A stretch of 64,000 nt of DNA from an uncultured Bacteroidales bacterium (GTDB taxonomy: Bacteria > Bacteroidota > Bacteroidia > Bacteroidales > Bacteroidaceae). The stretch covers positions 37,367 through 101,366 of the forward strand of contig CACYOC010000017.1 in NCBI GenBank assembly GCA_902775975.1, read 5' to 3'. The position numbers and the translations under genes are program-made. Below are positions 16,623-25,334 of this stretch, in pieces (position 1 is the first letter of the stretch; every line of letters starts with the position of its first letter). Under the pieces are notes generated by a model. The model was not told where the DNA came from. It made no database searches and was given only the letters and a program-made list of their open reading frames with translations.

Positions 16623-18905
16623 ATGATAAGATTAACTACACTATTAGCATTGATGGTTTGTGTCATGACGGCACAGGCACAAAAGATTGACCAACGACTG
16701 ACTTTGTTGGCTCAACAAGTTGTCCAGCATCGCGCACAAGGTATAGAGAGTAACCGCAAAACCATAAAGAACCGCATAGCTGTAGGATATGACGAACATG
16801 GCGACATTTGCTCTGTCAGTGTGCAAGCCTACTTGAAGCAAGGCGCAGTGTGCCCCACGGAACTATTGGAGCAGCAAGGCATCACCGTACGCTTTGTCAT
16901 CGACAATGTTGCCGTGCTGTCCGTACCCATCGAGAAGCTTTCTGTCCTGGAACACATCGACGAGATTCTTTATGCCAAGGCCGACCTGTTACAGCAACCA
17001 TACAATGACGTGTCACGCACCGTCACTCATGTAGATCAGATAGCTGATGCTACTAAGGCCGCCGCTGCCGGACTTCCCCAGAATTATACTGGCAAGGGGG
17101 TCGTTGTAGGCATCGTAGATGCCGGCATCGACTTCCAACACGCAGCCTTTCGCGATGCTCAGGGCAATTATCGCTACAAACAGGTGGTGATGTTCAAGTC
17201 GGAAGACGGCAAGGCGGATGTTTACAATACAGTTGATCAGTTTAAGACATTAGACTTTGACACTCCAGGACATTCTCATGGCACCCATACCGCTTCTATT
17301 GCTGCCGGTTCTGATCATGGAAACGGTCTGCAAGGTATGGCACCGGAGGCGGATATCATACTGGTATCTATGGACAACACATCGTCTGAGTCGAATATGG
17401 CTGACGGCATACGCCGCATTGCAAAGTATGCTGCTGACAACAACAAGCCCTGCGTCATCAACCTCAGCATGGGTGTCACTAACGACCTGCACGATGGCAG
17501 CTCACTGGTATGCAAAGCAGTGAAGGAAGTAACAGACAACGGACAGAAGGAAGGTATAGCCGTCTGCATTGCCACTGGCAATGCGGCAGCTAAGGACAAT
17601 GCTATCATCCACACACTGGGAACCGCAGGCAGTGATGGCTATCAGTTGAGGGCTATCATAGGCAATGACATTAATTTTAATGTTGACATGATGGATGAAG
17701 TTGATGCCAGATCCCTTCATCTCGAAGGTAACACTACCCATGATTTACCCGAAGAGGAGGACCCCAGAAAACCAAGCTACAATGGTCTTAGCCTCATCGT
17801 GTATGCCGCAGACGACAATCCTTTTACTGCAGAACTGAAAATCGTGGATATTGAGACCGGCGCTATCATTGACGATTGGACAGGAGTGAACGATGGCGAC
17901 CCCAACGGAACAGGAGTGACAAAACCTGTGAAAGTCACTCTGCAACAAGACTTCCAGGCTAATGCAAGAAATACGGCCACCTGCGTTTGGAAGCCAGACT
18001 ATCAAGGCGACATCTTGTTGGCAAACAAGAACCACCGTTTGGCCGTCTTCGTCAAGGGCAATGAAGGGCAGGTCATCAAGCTCATCCAGAATAATGACGA
18101 AGCCAAGGAGCCTAACTTCTTCATCCCCGAGAAACTGAAAGCGAGCGGTTTATATACAGCAGGAACTTCCGTGTTGTCGAATGCCTCTAACAACTGCGAC
18201 GAGTCTGTCATCAGCGTAGGTAGCACCGTAAGCAGAAACGAATGGAAATACTACCAATCTGGCGACAAGACCGCCCAACAGAAGAAGTCGTCACTGACAG
18301 GTGCCATACCCAAGATTGGCGACATCAGCGATTTCTCGTCTTACTGTTTGCAGGACGACAACGGCAAGTCTTATCCCACCGTCGTTGCTCCGGGAGAATG
18401 CATCTTCGCTGCCTTTAGCATGAACTACCCCTACCATATTTCGCCCAAAACGGAAGAGCCTTATAATGACGTCAAGAATGAATTCTCGCCAGAGTCACAG
18501 CAACTCATTTCCGAGCAGCACATCAACACCTTTGGCAGAAAGAACTGGTACGGAAACTATTGGGGCACATCAATGGCATGTCCTCACGTAGCGGGTATTA
18601 TTGCCTTGTGGATGCAGGCCAACCCAAAGCTCTCCGTCAATCGTATCAAGGAGGTGCTGAAGGAGACTTGTACCAAACTGACTGCAGCCCAATGTCCGTC
18701 GAAGCATATCGAGCAGGCTGGCTACGGACAGATTGACGCCTTGGCTGGCTTGAAGAAGGTCATCACAATGACGGGCATTGAAAACCTTGCTGCCGACCGC
18801 CATCCAGCAAAGGATGCATCCTTCTATAACCTGATGGGACAAAAGGTCAATGGCACGCAGAAGGGACTTGTCATCTACAAAGGAAGAAAATTCATAAATA
18901 AGTAA
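16623..18905 (+). CDS. Secreted subtilisin-like serine protease (S8)
   Basis: 760 residues. A signal peptide ends near 'AQAQ' (residue ~20), then an N-terminal prodomain-like region (~20-130). The catalytic triad is intact: D166 in 'VVGIVDAGID', H219 in 'GHSHGTHTA' and S650 in 'GTSMACPHVAG'. A long insert (~330-520) between the His and Ser motifs is beta-rich. The C terminus ends in a short tail (FYNLMGQKV...GLVIYKGRKFINK) shared with other exported proteins in this window. It is probably surface-associated or secreted. The M4 protease gene follows after 24 bases, giving a two-protease operon. Confidence 0.92.
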   Translation: MIRLTTLLALMVCVMTAQAQKIDQRLTLLAQQVVQHRAQGIESNRKTIKNRIAVGYDEHGDICSVSVQAYLKQGAVCPTELLEQQGITVRFVIDNVAVLSVPIEKLSVLEHIDEILYAKADLLQQPYNDVSRTVTHVDQIADATKAAAAGLPQNYTGKGVVVGIVDAGIDFQHAAFRDAQGNYRYKQVVMFKSEDGKADVYNTVDQFKTLDFDTPGHSHGTHTASIAAGSDHGNGLQGMAPEADIILVSMDNTSSESNMADGIRRIAKYAADNNKPCVINLSMGVTNDLHDGSSLVCKAVKEVTDNGQKEGIAVCIATGNAAAKDNAIIHTLGTAGSDGYQLRAIIGNDINFNVDMMDEVDARSLHLEGNTTHDLPEEEDPRKPSYNGLSLIVYAADDNPFTAELKIVDIETGAIIDDWTGVNDGDPNGTGVTKPVKVTLQQDFQANARNTATCVWKPDYQGDILLANKNHRLAVFVKGNEGQVIKLIQNNDEAKEPNFFIPEKLKASGLYTAGTSVLSNASNNCDESVISVGSTVSRNEWKYYQSGDKTAQQKKSSLTGAIPKIGDISDFSSYCLQDDNGKSYPTVVAPGECIFAAFSMNYPYHISPKTEEPYNDVKNEFSPESQQLISEQHINTFGRKNWYGNYWGTSMACPHVAGIIALWMQANPKLSVNRIKEVLKETCTKLTAAQCPSKHIEQAGYGQIDALAGLKKVITMTGIENLAADRHPAKDASFYNLMGQKVNGTQKGLVIYKGRKFINK

Positions 18906-18929
18906 TAAATCATTGACAACAGAAAACTA

Positions 18930-21113
18930 ATGAAAAAGACGATTTGCACTTGCGCACTATTACTCCTTGCGGTGTTCACGGCACAAGCTCAGTTGCGTGA
19001 AGGCCACTTCTTTAAATCGCTGGAGGACGAAAACATATCTGCAGAACAGGCCGAACAGTATTTCAGTCAGTGGTTCTCGCTACCTGCCGGTACACAATGG
19101 AAACAGATTGGCAGCAATACCGACGAGTTGGGAATGAGTCGCATAGAATACCGACAATTCGTTGATGATATTGAAGTGGAGCACTCACAAATCCTGTTGC
19201 ACGTGATGGACGGAAAGGTGCAGACCGCTAACGGCACTGTCATGGAACAGCAGCGCACTCCGCAAGCATCGGCAAAGGTACGACGTGGCAGTAAGGCACA
19301 GCAGGAAGGCATCACCACTGATCTGTTGGGACGGGAAGTTCTGTTGATAGATACCAACGACGGCTACCGCTATGCCTACAAGACCCTTTCGGCAAACGGT
19401 TTGGAGTGGATCTATACCGACGTGGAAACGGAAGAAGTGCTGAAGAGAGTACCCTTGGTAACTTGTCTGAAGAAACCCGAAGGAACAGCCACTACAGCAA
19501 AGGGAAAGAGTATCTTCAGCGGCGACGTCACCCTGAACGTGACGAAGACCAACGACGGCAAGACGTGGCTCTATGACCAGGAGCGCAACATCCATACGGC
19601 TATTGGAGCCTACCTGCCTACCTATACTCAAATGCAGCAAGCTGGCACTTACACCACCTATTTTCCCCAACCACCATCAGAGATTGAGGATGTCAGCAAG
19701 TATCTCGTGGAGAGCGACTTCTGCTCGTATGCGGGCAACGATGGCGGAGACTACAGTGCCTATAAGGCTAAGACTTTGACCATCAACACGCTGTGTGCCA
19801 TCGACATTTTAGATGACAAGATCAAGGAGATGCAGTTGCCCAAAGAGATCGACCTCGTCATCCGCTTTGGCATGGATGCCGACGGCAAGGCAAGCAACGG
19901 ACTGATAGAGAAGTGGACGCTCAAAATTGACAAGTTACCCTTCGAGTTAGACCTGTCGTCGTACCAGGAAGTAATTCCGCGAGAAGGCGTCACCATCGAC
20001 TTTGAGTGTATGGAGGAATGGAATAAGAAATACTCCTTCACCCTGAAACCTGACGCCACAGGATTCTATCTCTTCTCGAACGACTATATCATGGGCTCGC
20101 TGGGCTACGAGGCCAGCAGCGACCCAACAGTTGACATTCACTGGGGAATGGCGAAGACCTACGATTTCTACAAGGAGGTCTTCAACCGCAAGAGCTACGA
20201 CGGGAAGGGCTCACCTATCTATAATTTCACCTATATCTTTGATGACGACATGAAGGCTTTCTTGGCCATTGGTGCCAACAATGCGGCAGCATACCAAAGC
20301 TACAAGCCTTACCCGATGATCTATGGCATGGGAGGTTGGGATGAAGACCTGGGCAAACCTAAGTCAAAGCCAGTGGTGGAGCTGAGCGTCCTCAGCCATG
20401 AGTTCACCCACATCGTGACGGCTGTGACAGCCGCCCTGGAATATCAAGGCGAGGCGGGAGCCATCAACGAGTCTTTCTCTGACCTGATGGCTATCAGCTG
20501 CAAGAAGTGGGTTGAGGGCAACAATGCCAGTTGGGTGATAGGCGGTAAGGGACAGATGATTACCAAACCCAATATGCGCGACATGGCAAACCCCAAGAAT
20601 AGCGGTGATGCCGGCAAGGACGATGCTTGTCCTGACACCTATCAAGGCACTTATTGGGTTAATACAGCCGAAATCATGAACGACCGAGGCGGCATCCATA
20701 CCAACAGCGGTGTACAGAACAAGTGGTTCTACCTGCTGACAGATGGTGGCAAGGGAACTAACGACAAGAGCTATGCCTACGATGTGACAGGCATCGGCAT
20801 AGAGAAGTCGCGCCAGATAGCCTACCGAACGCTGGTACAGTACGCCACCAAGCAATCACAGTATGCCGACATTCGCAAAGCCTCGCTACAGGCTGCCAAA
20901 GACCTCTACGGTGCCAACAGCACGGAGGTGCAGACAGTAGGGAAAGCGTGGGATGCTGTCGGCGTCTATGAGAATGGTGACACACCGTCGGGAATCCGTC
21001 AAATCGACCAACACCCCGTTGCTAATGGACTCTATTACGACTTGATGGGTCGTCCCGTCAGCCATCCTGCTCACGGAATCTTTATCCTAAATGGCAGGAA
21101 AGTAGTGAAATAA
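18930..21113 (+). CDS. Secreted thermolysin-like metalloprotease (M4)
   Basis: 727 residues with a signal peptide ending near 'FTAQAQ'. An FTP/PepSY-like propeptide spans roughly 30-160. The zinc site is complete: H490, E491 and H494 in 'SHEFTH', and E514 in 'GAINESFSD'; the substrate-binding 'HTNSGVQNKWFYLL' follows. The C terminus carries a tail (YYDLMGRPV...GIFILNGRKVVK) like that of the S8 protease. In the family the propeptide folds and inhibits the enzyme until export. It is co-transcribed with the S8 gene and both probably digest host or dietary protein. Confidence 0.92.
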   Translation: MKKTICTCALLLLAVFTAQAQLREGHFFKSLEDENISAEQAEQYFSQWFSLPAGTQWKQIGSNTDELGMSRIEYRQFVDDIEVEHSQILLHVMDGKVQTANGTVMEQQRTPQASAKVRRGSKAQQEGITTDLLGREVLLIDTNDGYRYAYKTLSANGLEWIYTDVETEEVLKRVPLVTCLKKPEGTATTAKGKSIFSGDVTLNVTKTNDGKTWLYDQERNIHTAIGAYLPTYTQMQQAGTYTTYFPQPPSEIEDVSKYLVESDFCSYAGNDGGDYSAYKAKTLTINTLCAIDILDDKIKEMQLPKEIDLVIRFGMDADGKASNGLIEKWTLKIDKLPFELDLSSYQEVIPREGVTIDFECMEEWNKKYSFTLKPDATGFYLFSNDYIMGSLGYEASSDPTVDIHWGMAKTYDFYKEVFNRKSYDGKGSPIYNFTYIFDDDMKAFLAIGANNAAAYQSYKPYPMIYGMGGWDEDLGKPKSKPVVELSVLSHEFTHIVTAVTAALEYQGEAGAINESFSDLMAISCKKWVEGNNASWVIGGKGQMITKPNMRDMANPKNSGDAGKDDACPDTYQGTYWVNTAEIMNDRGGIHTNSGVQNKWFYLLTDGGKGTNDKSYAYDVTGIGIEKSRQIAYRTLVQYATKQSQYADIRKASLQAAKDLYGANSTEVQTVGKAWDAVGVYENGDTPSGIRQIDQHPVANGLYYDLMGRPVSHPAHGIFILNGRKVVK

Positions 21114-21189
21114 ATGCGAAAAACGAAGAAAATACAAAGGATTACAATATCTTTATACACATTTTCGGAAAAGTTATCATTCTAATTTG

Positions 21190-21197
21190 TAACTTTG
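21190..21197 (+). promoter_or_regulatory. -7 box before the TlpA-like gene
   Basis: TAACTTTG fits the consensus and lies 28 bases before the ATG. The upstream element is only T-rich (around 21163-21166). Confidence 0.6.
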
Positions 21198-21225
21198 CAG
21201 CGAAAACCATAAAAATGCTAACTTT

Positions 21226-22062
21226 ATGAAGAACTTACTGTCTCTTCTACTATTGATAATGGGCACACTGGCCGCGCAGGCTCAGGAGGATGTTTATAAA
21301 GCTGAAATGGACGCTATCGACGCACAGGGCGAAGCCATCATTCAGCAGTATCGTGAACTGATGAAGCAGGATCCTAAGAGCGAGCATCCTGCCACCACAG
21401 CAAAAGTTGTACAACTCTCCGAAATGCTGGACTCCCTGAGTGCTGCACAGTTGCAGCTGGTACTCCGCATCATCCGCGAGAACAAGCAGAACGAAATTCC
21501 CGTTCCTTACATCAACAGCGCCATGTATGAACTGGGCTACGAAGGTCTTGTGGAAGCTCTTGACCCCAAGGCAGCCTACTACAACAACCCTGAACTGGAC
21601 AAAGCCAAGGCACTGCTCGCCAGCTACGACAAGCGCAAGCCTGGCACTACGTTCCACGAGCTGACCATGAAGGACATGACAGGTCAGGAGGTAAAGTTGT
21701 CACAATGGGTAGGGAAAGGACAATACGTACTCGTTGACTTTTGGGCATCGTGGTGCGGACCCTGCCGTCGCGAGATGCCGAACGTGGTCATGAACTACGA
21801 GAAATACCACAGCAAAGGCTTCGAGGTGGTTGGTGTCAGCTTCGACCAGAAAGAAGATGCCTGGATAGCTGCCGTACAACAGATTGGCATGCGGTGGCCA
21901 CAGATGAGCGACTTGAAGGGATGGAAGTGCGCCGCAGCACAAATCTATGGCATCAGCAGCATCCCTGCCAGCATCCTCGTTGACCCGCAAGGCACTATCG
22001 TTGCCGTCGATTTACGAGGCGCTGCATTGGGTAAAAAACTGAAAGAAATCTACAAGGAATAG
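21226..22062 (+). CDS. TlpA/ResA-like periplasmic thioredoxin
   Basis: 278 residues. Signal peptide ends near 'AAQAQ' (residue ~20). A helical N-terminal region (~25-140) precedes an AhpC/TSA-TlpA thioredoxin fold (~145-278). The redox pair C177/C180 sits in 'FWASWCGPCRREMP', and the cis-Pro lies in 'GISSIPASILVD'. Such proteins reduce disulfides or serve cytochrome c or stress roles in the periplasm. The N-terminal helical region is common in Bacteroidetes members and its role is unknown. A heptamer array separates it from the next gene. Confidence 0.88.
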   Translation: MKNLLSLLLLIMGTLAAQAQEDVYKAEMDAIDAQGEAIIQQYRELMKQDPKSEHPATTAKVVQLSEMLDSLSAAQLQLVLRIIRENKQNEIPVPYINSAMYELGYEGLVEALDPKAAYYNNPELDKAKALLASYDKRKPGTTFHELTMKDMTGQEVKLSQWVGKGQYVLVDFWASWCGPCRREMPNVVMNYEKYHSKGFEVVGVSFDQKEDAWIAAVQQIGMRWPQMSDLKGWKCAAAQIYGISSIPASILVDPQGTIVAVDLRGAALGKKLKEIYKE

Positions 22063-22066
22063 CCAC

Positions 22067-22152
22067 CACCTAACACCCAACACCTAACACCCAACACCTA
22101 ACACCTAACACCTAACACCTAACACCTAACACCTAACACCCAACACCTAACC
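22067..22152. repeat. Heptamer array (AACACC(T/C)) abutting a start codon
   Basis: About twelve heptamers of AACACCT or AACACCC in near-perfect 7-base phase run from just after the TlpA-like stop codon right up to the ATG at 22153. No ribosome-binding sequence of ordinary type is left between repeat and start codon. Confidence 0.9.
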
Positions 22153-23646
22153 ATGCTGAAATTCCTAAGAAACTCCATATCGACACGGCTCAGCCTTATG
22201 ACAGCAGTCCTGATGATTATCATTTTCACGATAACCTTCGGACTGATGTTCTTCGAGTCGGAACATGTCGTAGAAGAGAAAGCCTTGGGAAAGACAGCAC
22301 AGATATTGGAAAGTACAGCACTCTACACCGAGAATATACTACAAAAGGCTGAGGTGGCAGCTAACAACATGCGGCATGTGGTAGAGCAACACTTGGACAA
22401 GCCCGACAACATGTTTCTGTATAGTCGGCAGATTCTCCAGGACAACCCCAACCTGTTAGGATGCAGCATTTCCTTCGAGCCCTATTACTTCAAGGAGAAA
22501 GGAAAATACTTCTCGGCATACTCCATCAACGAAGGCGATACCATCCGCACTGAACAGGAAGGCATGGACAGCTACCAATACTTCACGTTGGACTGGTACA
22601 CCATCCCCAAAGAGCGGAACAAGCCTTACTGGACAGACCCCTTCAAAGACTATGCCACCGAAGGCATCATCGTGGAAGACATCTTCGCTTCATACAGTCA
22701 GCCGTTCTACGACAGCCATCACCAAATTATCGGAACCATATCGGTAGATATCAAACTGGACTGGTTCTCCAGCACCATATCAAAGATAAAGCCCTACCCT
22801 CACTCCTACTGCATCATGCTGGACAGAAAGGGCAACTATCTCGTTCACCCCGACAGCACGCAGCTGTACTACAAGGATATCTTTACTTCCGCAGAACAAC
22901 TCAATGACAAAGACCTGGCGATGCTGGGGCACGAAATGCTGGACGGCAGAAACGGTCACAAGCACATGACTCTCAACGGAGAAGATTGCTACGTCTTCTT
23001 CAAACCTTTCAAGAAAACGGGTTGGAGCCTTGCCGTCGTCTGTCCTGAACGCGACATCCTTGCACCTTATTATAGACAGGGAATATATGCACAAATCATT
23101 ACCACTGTAGGAGTCTTGTGCCTGTTGCTGTTCAGCTGGATGATCACCCAGAAAAGTTTCAAACCTCTTAACTTGCTGGCATCATCGGCACGCAGCATTG
23201 CAGACGGAAACTTTGACCAGGTTATTGCCGACACCCAGCGAGATGACGAAATAGGACAGTTGCAGCGCAGCTTCAAAACCATGCAGCAGTCGTTGGCAAC
23301 CAACATCAACAAGGTGCAACAGGAGACGCGAACTCTCGAACAGCGCAATGCTGAACTCCAAGAGGCTTACCAGCAAGCCCAGGAGGACGAGCAGCTGAAG
23401 ACGGCTGTGCTGCACTATATGACGAATCAGACAACGATACCGGTTCAGGACATCGCCAACACATCGCAGACACTCTGTGAGCAATACGACCAGATGAGCG
23501 AGGAGGATATCAAGAAAACGGTGTTCGACCTCATGGAACACGCAGGAGAAGTGACCCACATGCTCGACGAGATGCTACATGCCGCCCAGCAGGACAGTCA
23601 GCAAGCTACAAGTGAAAACGTTCAACCAAACACCTTGCCGTCATGA
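22153..23646 (+). CDS. Cache-HAMP sensor with degenerate HisKA domain and no ATPase domain
   Basis: 497 residues. TM1 at ~13-33, an extracytoplasmic dCache-type sensor (~40-310; 'CSISFEPYYFKEKGKYFSAYS', 'PFKDYATEGIIVEDI'), TM2 ~315-335, HAMP (~337-390), a coiled coil, then a HisKA-like helix pair (~415-480). The phospho-acceptor His is replaced by N425 ('YMTNQTTIPVQ'), and the protein ends without a HATPase domain. It therefore cannot be an ordinary histidine kinase. It overlaps the next gene by four bases, and the two share architecture, so they look like a duplicated pair that may form heterodimers. Confidence 0.82.
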   Translation: MLKFLRNSISTRLSLMTAVLMIIIFTITFGLMFFESEHVVEEKALGKTAQILESTALYTENILQKAEVAANNMRHVVEQHLDKPDNMFLYSRQILQDNPNLLGCSISFEPYYFKEKGKYFSAYSINEGDTIRTEQEGMDSYQYFTLDWYTIPKERNKPYWTDPFKDYATEGIIVEDIFASYSQPFYDSHHQIIGTISVDIKLDWFSSTISKIKPYPHSYCIMLDRKGNYLVHPDSTQLYYKDIFTSAEQLNDKDLAMLGHEMLDGRNGHKHMTLNGEDCYVFFKPFKKTGWSLAVVCPERDILAPYYRQGIYAQIITTVGVLCLLLFSWMITQKSFKPLNLLASSARSIADGNFDQVIADTQRDDEIGQLQRSFKTMQQSLATNINKVQQETRTLEQRNAELQEAYQQAQEDEQLKTAVLHYMTNQTTIPVQDIANTSQTLCEQYDQMSEEDIKKTVFDLMEHAGEVTHMLDEMLHAAQQDSQQATSENVQPNTLPS

Positions 23647-25052
23647 AAAAGCTGCTGTTCAATATACGTCATTCCTTCTCCGCCCGCCTGAGTCTCAGCA
23701 TCTTAGGTGTTGCCACCATTATCTTTATGCTGGGCATGGGACTGCTGTTCTACTACTCCAGACAGTCCGTCAGACAGGCAGCCGTCGAAGAAGCTACGCA
23801 GATGCTCGACAACATGTCGCAAAGGCTCACCAACGTCCTGAACGAGGTCGAGGTTGCCACCGTCAACACCGAATGGCAAGTCACGCAGCATCTCGTACCC
23901 GACTCTATGTTCGCCTACTCTCGACACATCGTTGAGTTCAACCCCAGCATTACTGGGTGTAGCATCTCCTTTGAACCTTATTTCTTCAAAGAAAAAGGAG
24001 AGTATTTCTCCGTCTATTCCTATGAAGACCAAGGAGTCATCGCCACCCAGCAAGAAGGTAGCGAACAGTTCCGCTATTTCGACCTGCCGTGGTACAAAGA
24101 GGCTGCGACATCACGCAAGGCATGCTGGATAGATCCTTTCAAAGACTACAACCCCGAAGGCATCTACGCCAAGGAAATCATCGTTTCCTATTGCAAGCCA
24201 CTGATGACTACCGACGGAAAGTTCTTGGGCGTCATCTCTTCCGATGTCTCGCTGAAATTGCTGACACAAGCGCTGGGCGCCGAGAAACGCTATCCGCACT
24301 CCTATGCCATGTTTATCGGAAAGTCAGGCAACATCATCGTTTCCACCAATGGCATGCAAGGAAAACCCGACCTCCATCCTGCCAACCATCTCGTGCTGCA
24401 GAAACAGCAGCCAGGAACGGAATGGACGTTGGCGGTCATCTGCCCGGAGAGAGACATCTTCCTCCATTCCGACCGTCTCTTCTCCTTTATCACGACTATC
24501 ATCGTCTTCGGATTGCTCATCATGCTCTTGTTATGCTTTATCGTCATCCGGAAGATGATTGCTCCCCTGCGAATACTGGCAAAAGAGACCAACGCCATTG
24601 CTGAAGGACGCTTTGACATCAAGCTGGCTACCAGCGAAAGTACCGATGCCATCGGACAACTGCAGAACAGTTTCTCCATCATGCAATACGCCATCGTCAA
24701 ACACCTTGACGACCTCAAGCAAATGCAACAGCAGATACAGCAAAGCAACGAAGAACTGACGGTAGCTAAACGCATGGTCGAGGAAGCTGGCAAAAAGAAA
24801 CTGGCGTTCATGCGCGACATGAGCCACCAGATACGCACACCACTCAACATCATCAGCGGTTTCGCACAAGTGCTGCGCGACAGTCACAGCACCATCACCC
24901 CTGAAGAGGTCAAGTCGGTAACACAGGAAATCCTTCGCAACAGCCACGACCTCTCAACCATCATCAGTCACTTAGTGTCGGCAGCCACCATCGAAGGTCT
25001 GACCACCATCAGCCGCAACGACCTCGTCTTCACCCTACCCTCAGAACTTTAA
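23643..25052 (+). CDS. Cache-HAMP-HisKA sensor lacking the ATPase domain
   Basis: 469 residues, paralogous to the preceding protein. TM1 ~18-40, dCache sensor (~45-270), TM2 ~282-303, HAMP (~305-355), coiled coil, and a HisKA domain with an intact H-box (H395 in 'DMSHQIRTPLN'). The reading frame ends about 65 residues after H395, before any N, G1 or G2 ATP-binding box. The 280 bases downstream contain no such box either, so this is not a simple frameshift of a nearby kinase half. It could be phosphorylated by another kinase or work as a co-sensor. No response regulator is adjacent. Confidence 0.82.
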   Translation: MKKLLFNIRHSFSARLSLSILGVATIIFMLGMGLLFYYSRQSVRQAAVEEATQMLDNMSQRLTNVLNEVEVATVNTEWQVTQHLVPDSMFAYSRHIVEFNPSITGCSISFEPYFFKEKGEYFSVYSYEDQGVIATQQEGSEQFRYFDLPWYKEAATSRKACWIDPFKDYNPEGIYAKEIIVSYCKPLMTTDGKFLGVISSDVSLKLLTQALGAEKRYPHSYAMFIGKSGNIIVSTNGMQGKPDLHPANHLVLQKQQPGTEWTLAVICPERDIFLHSDRLFSFITTIIVFGLLIMLLLCFIVIRKMIAPLRILAKETNAIAEGRFDIKLATSESTDAIGQLQNSFSIMQYAIVKHLDDLKQMQQQIQQSNEELTVAKRMVEEAGKKKLAFMRDMSHQIRTPLNIISGFAQVLRDSHSTITPEEVKSVTQEILRNSHDLSTIISHLVSAATIEGLTTISRNDLVFTLPSEL

Positions 25053-25068
25053 GGTTTTCCTTTTGTAC

Positions 25069-25243
25069 GTAAATGTTGGTTTTTGCCAAGTGCAAAGACG
25101 GCTTTCGCTTTGTGTAAATACGGCTTTCATCAAGTACCAAAGTAGCTTGTATCGACCTTCCGACTGGAGTCAGAAATGTTTCCGACTTAAGTCAGCAACG
25201 TTTCCGACTTAAGTCAGCAATGTTTCCGACTGTAGTCGGAAAT
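25069..25243. repeat. Array with an exact 22-base period (about eight units)
   Basis: Consecutive 22-base units begin about 25069 and run to 25243. The last four share TTTCCGACT..AGTC and are quasi-palindromic. The earlier ones share ACGGCTTTC or drift further, but the 22-base phase holds throughout. It occupies the gap between the sensor gene and the convergent GH57 gene. Confidence 0.8.
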
Positions 25244-25282
25244 ACGACTTAGATAGCTTTCGAGCTTGACAAAAGCCAAAAA

Positions 25283-25312
25283 AGTCGCAAGCTTGAATGG
25301 CTTGCGACTCTT
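25283..25312 (-). terminator. Bidirectional terminator of the GH57 operon
   Basis: A perfect 10-bp stem, AGTCGCAAGC (25283-25292) / GCTTGCGACT (25300-25309), with A- and T-runs on the two sides. It lies 26 bases past the GH57 stop on the minus strand. Confidence 0.85.
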
Positions 25313-25334
25313 TTGAATCATATATTGAGAAGGA

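Noticed and set aside
16623-21113. Type IX secretion locus
   Set aside because: The proteases carry C-terminal tails, but no por/gld secretion component is present in the window.
25069-25243. CRISPR array
   Set aside because: Units are contiguous, 22 bases long, without constant repeat and unique spacers, and no cas gene is present.
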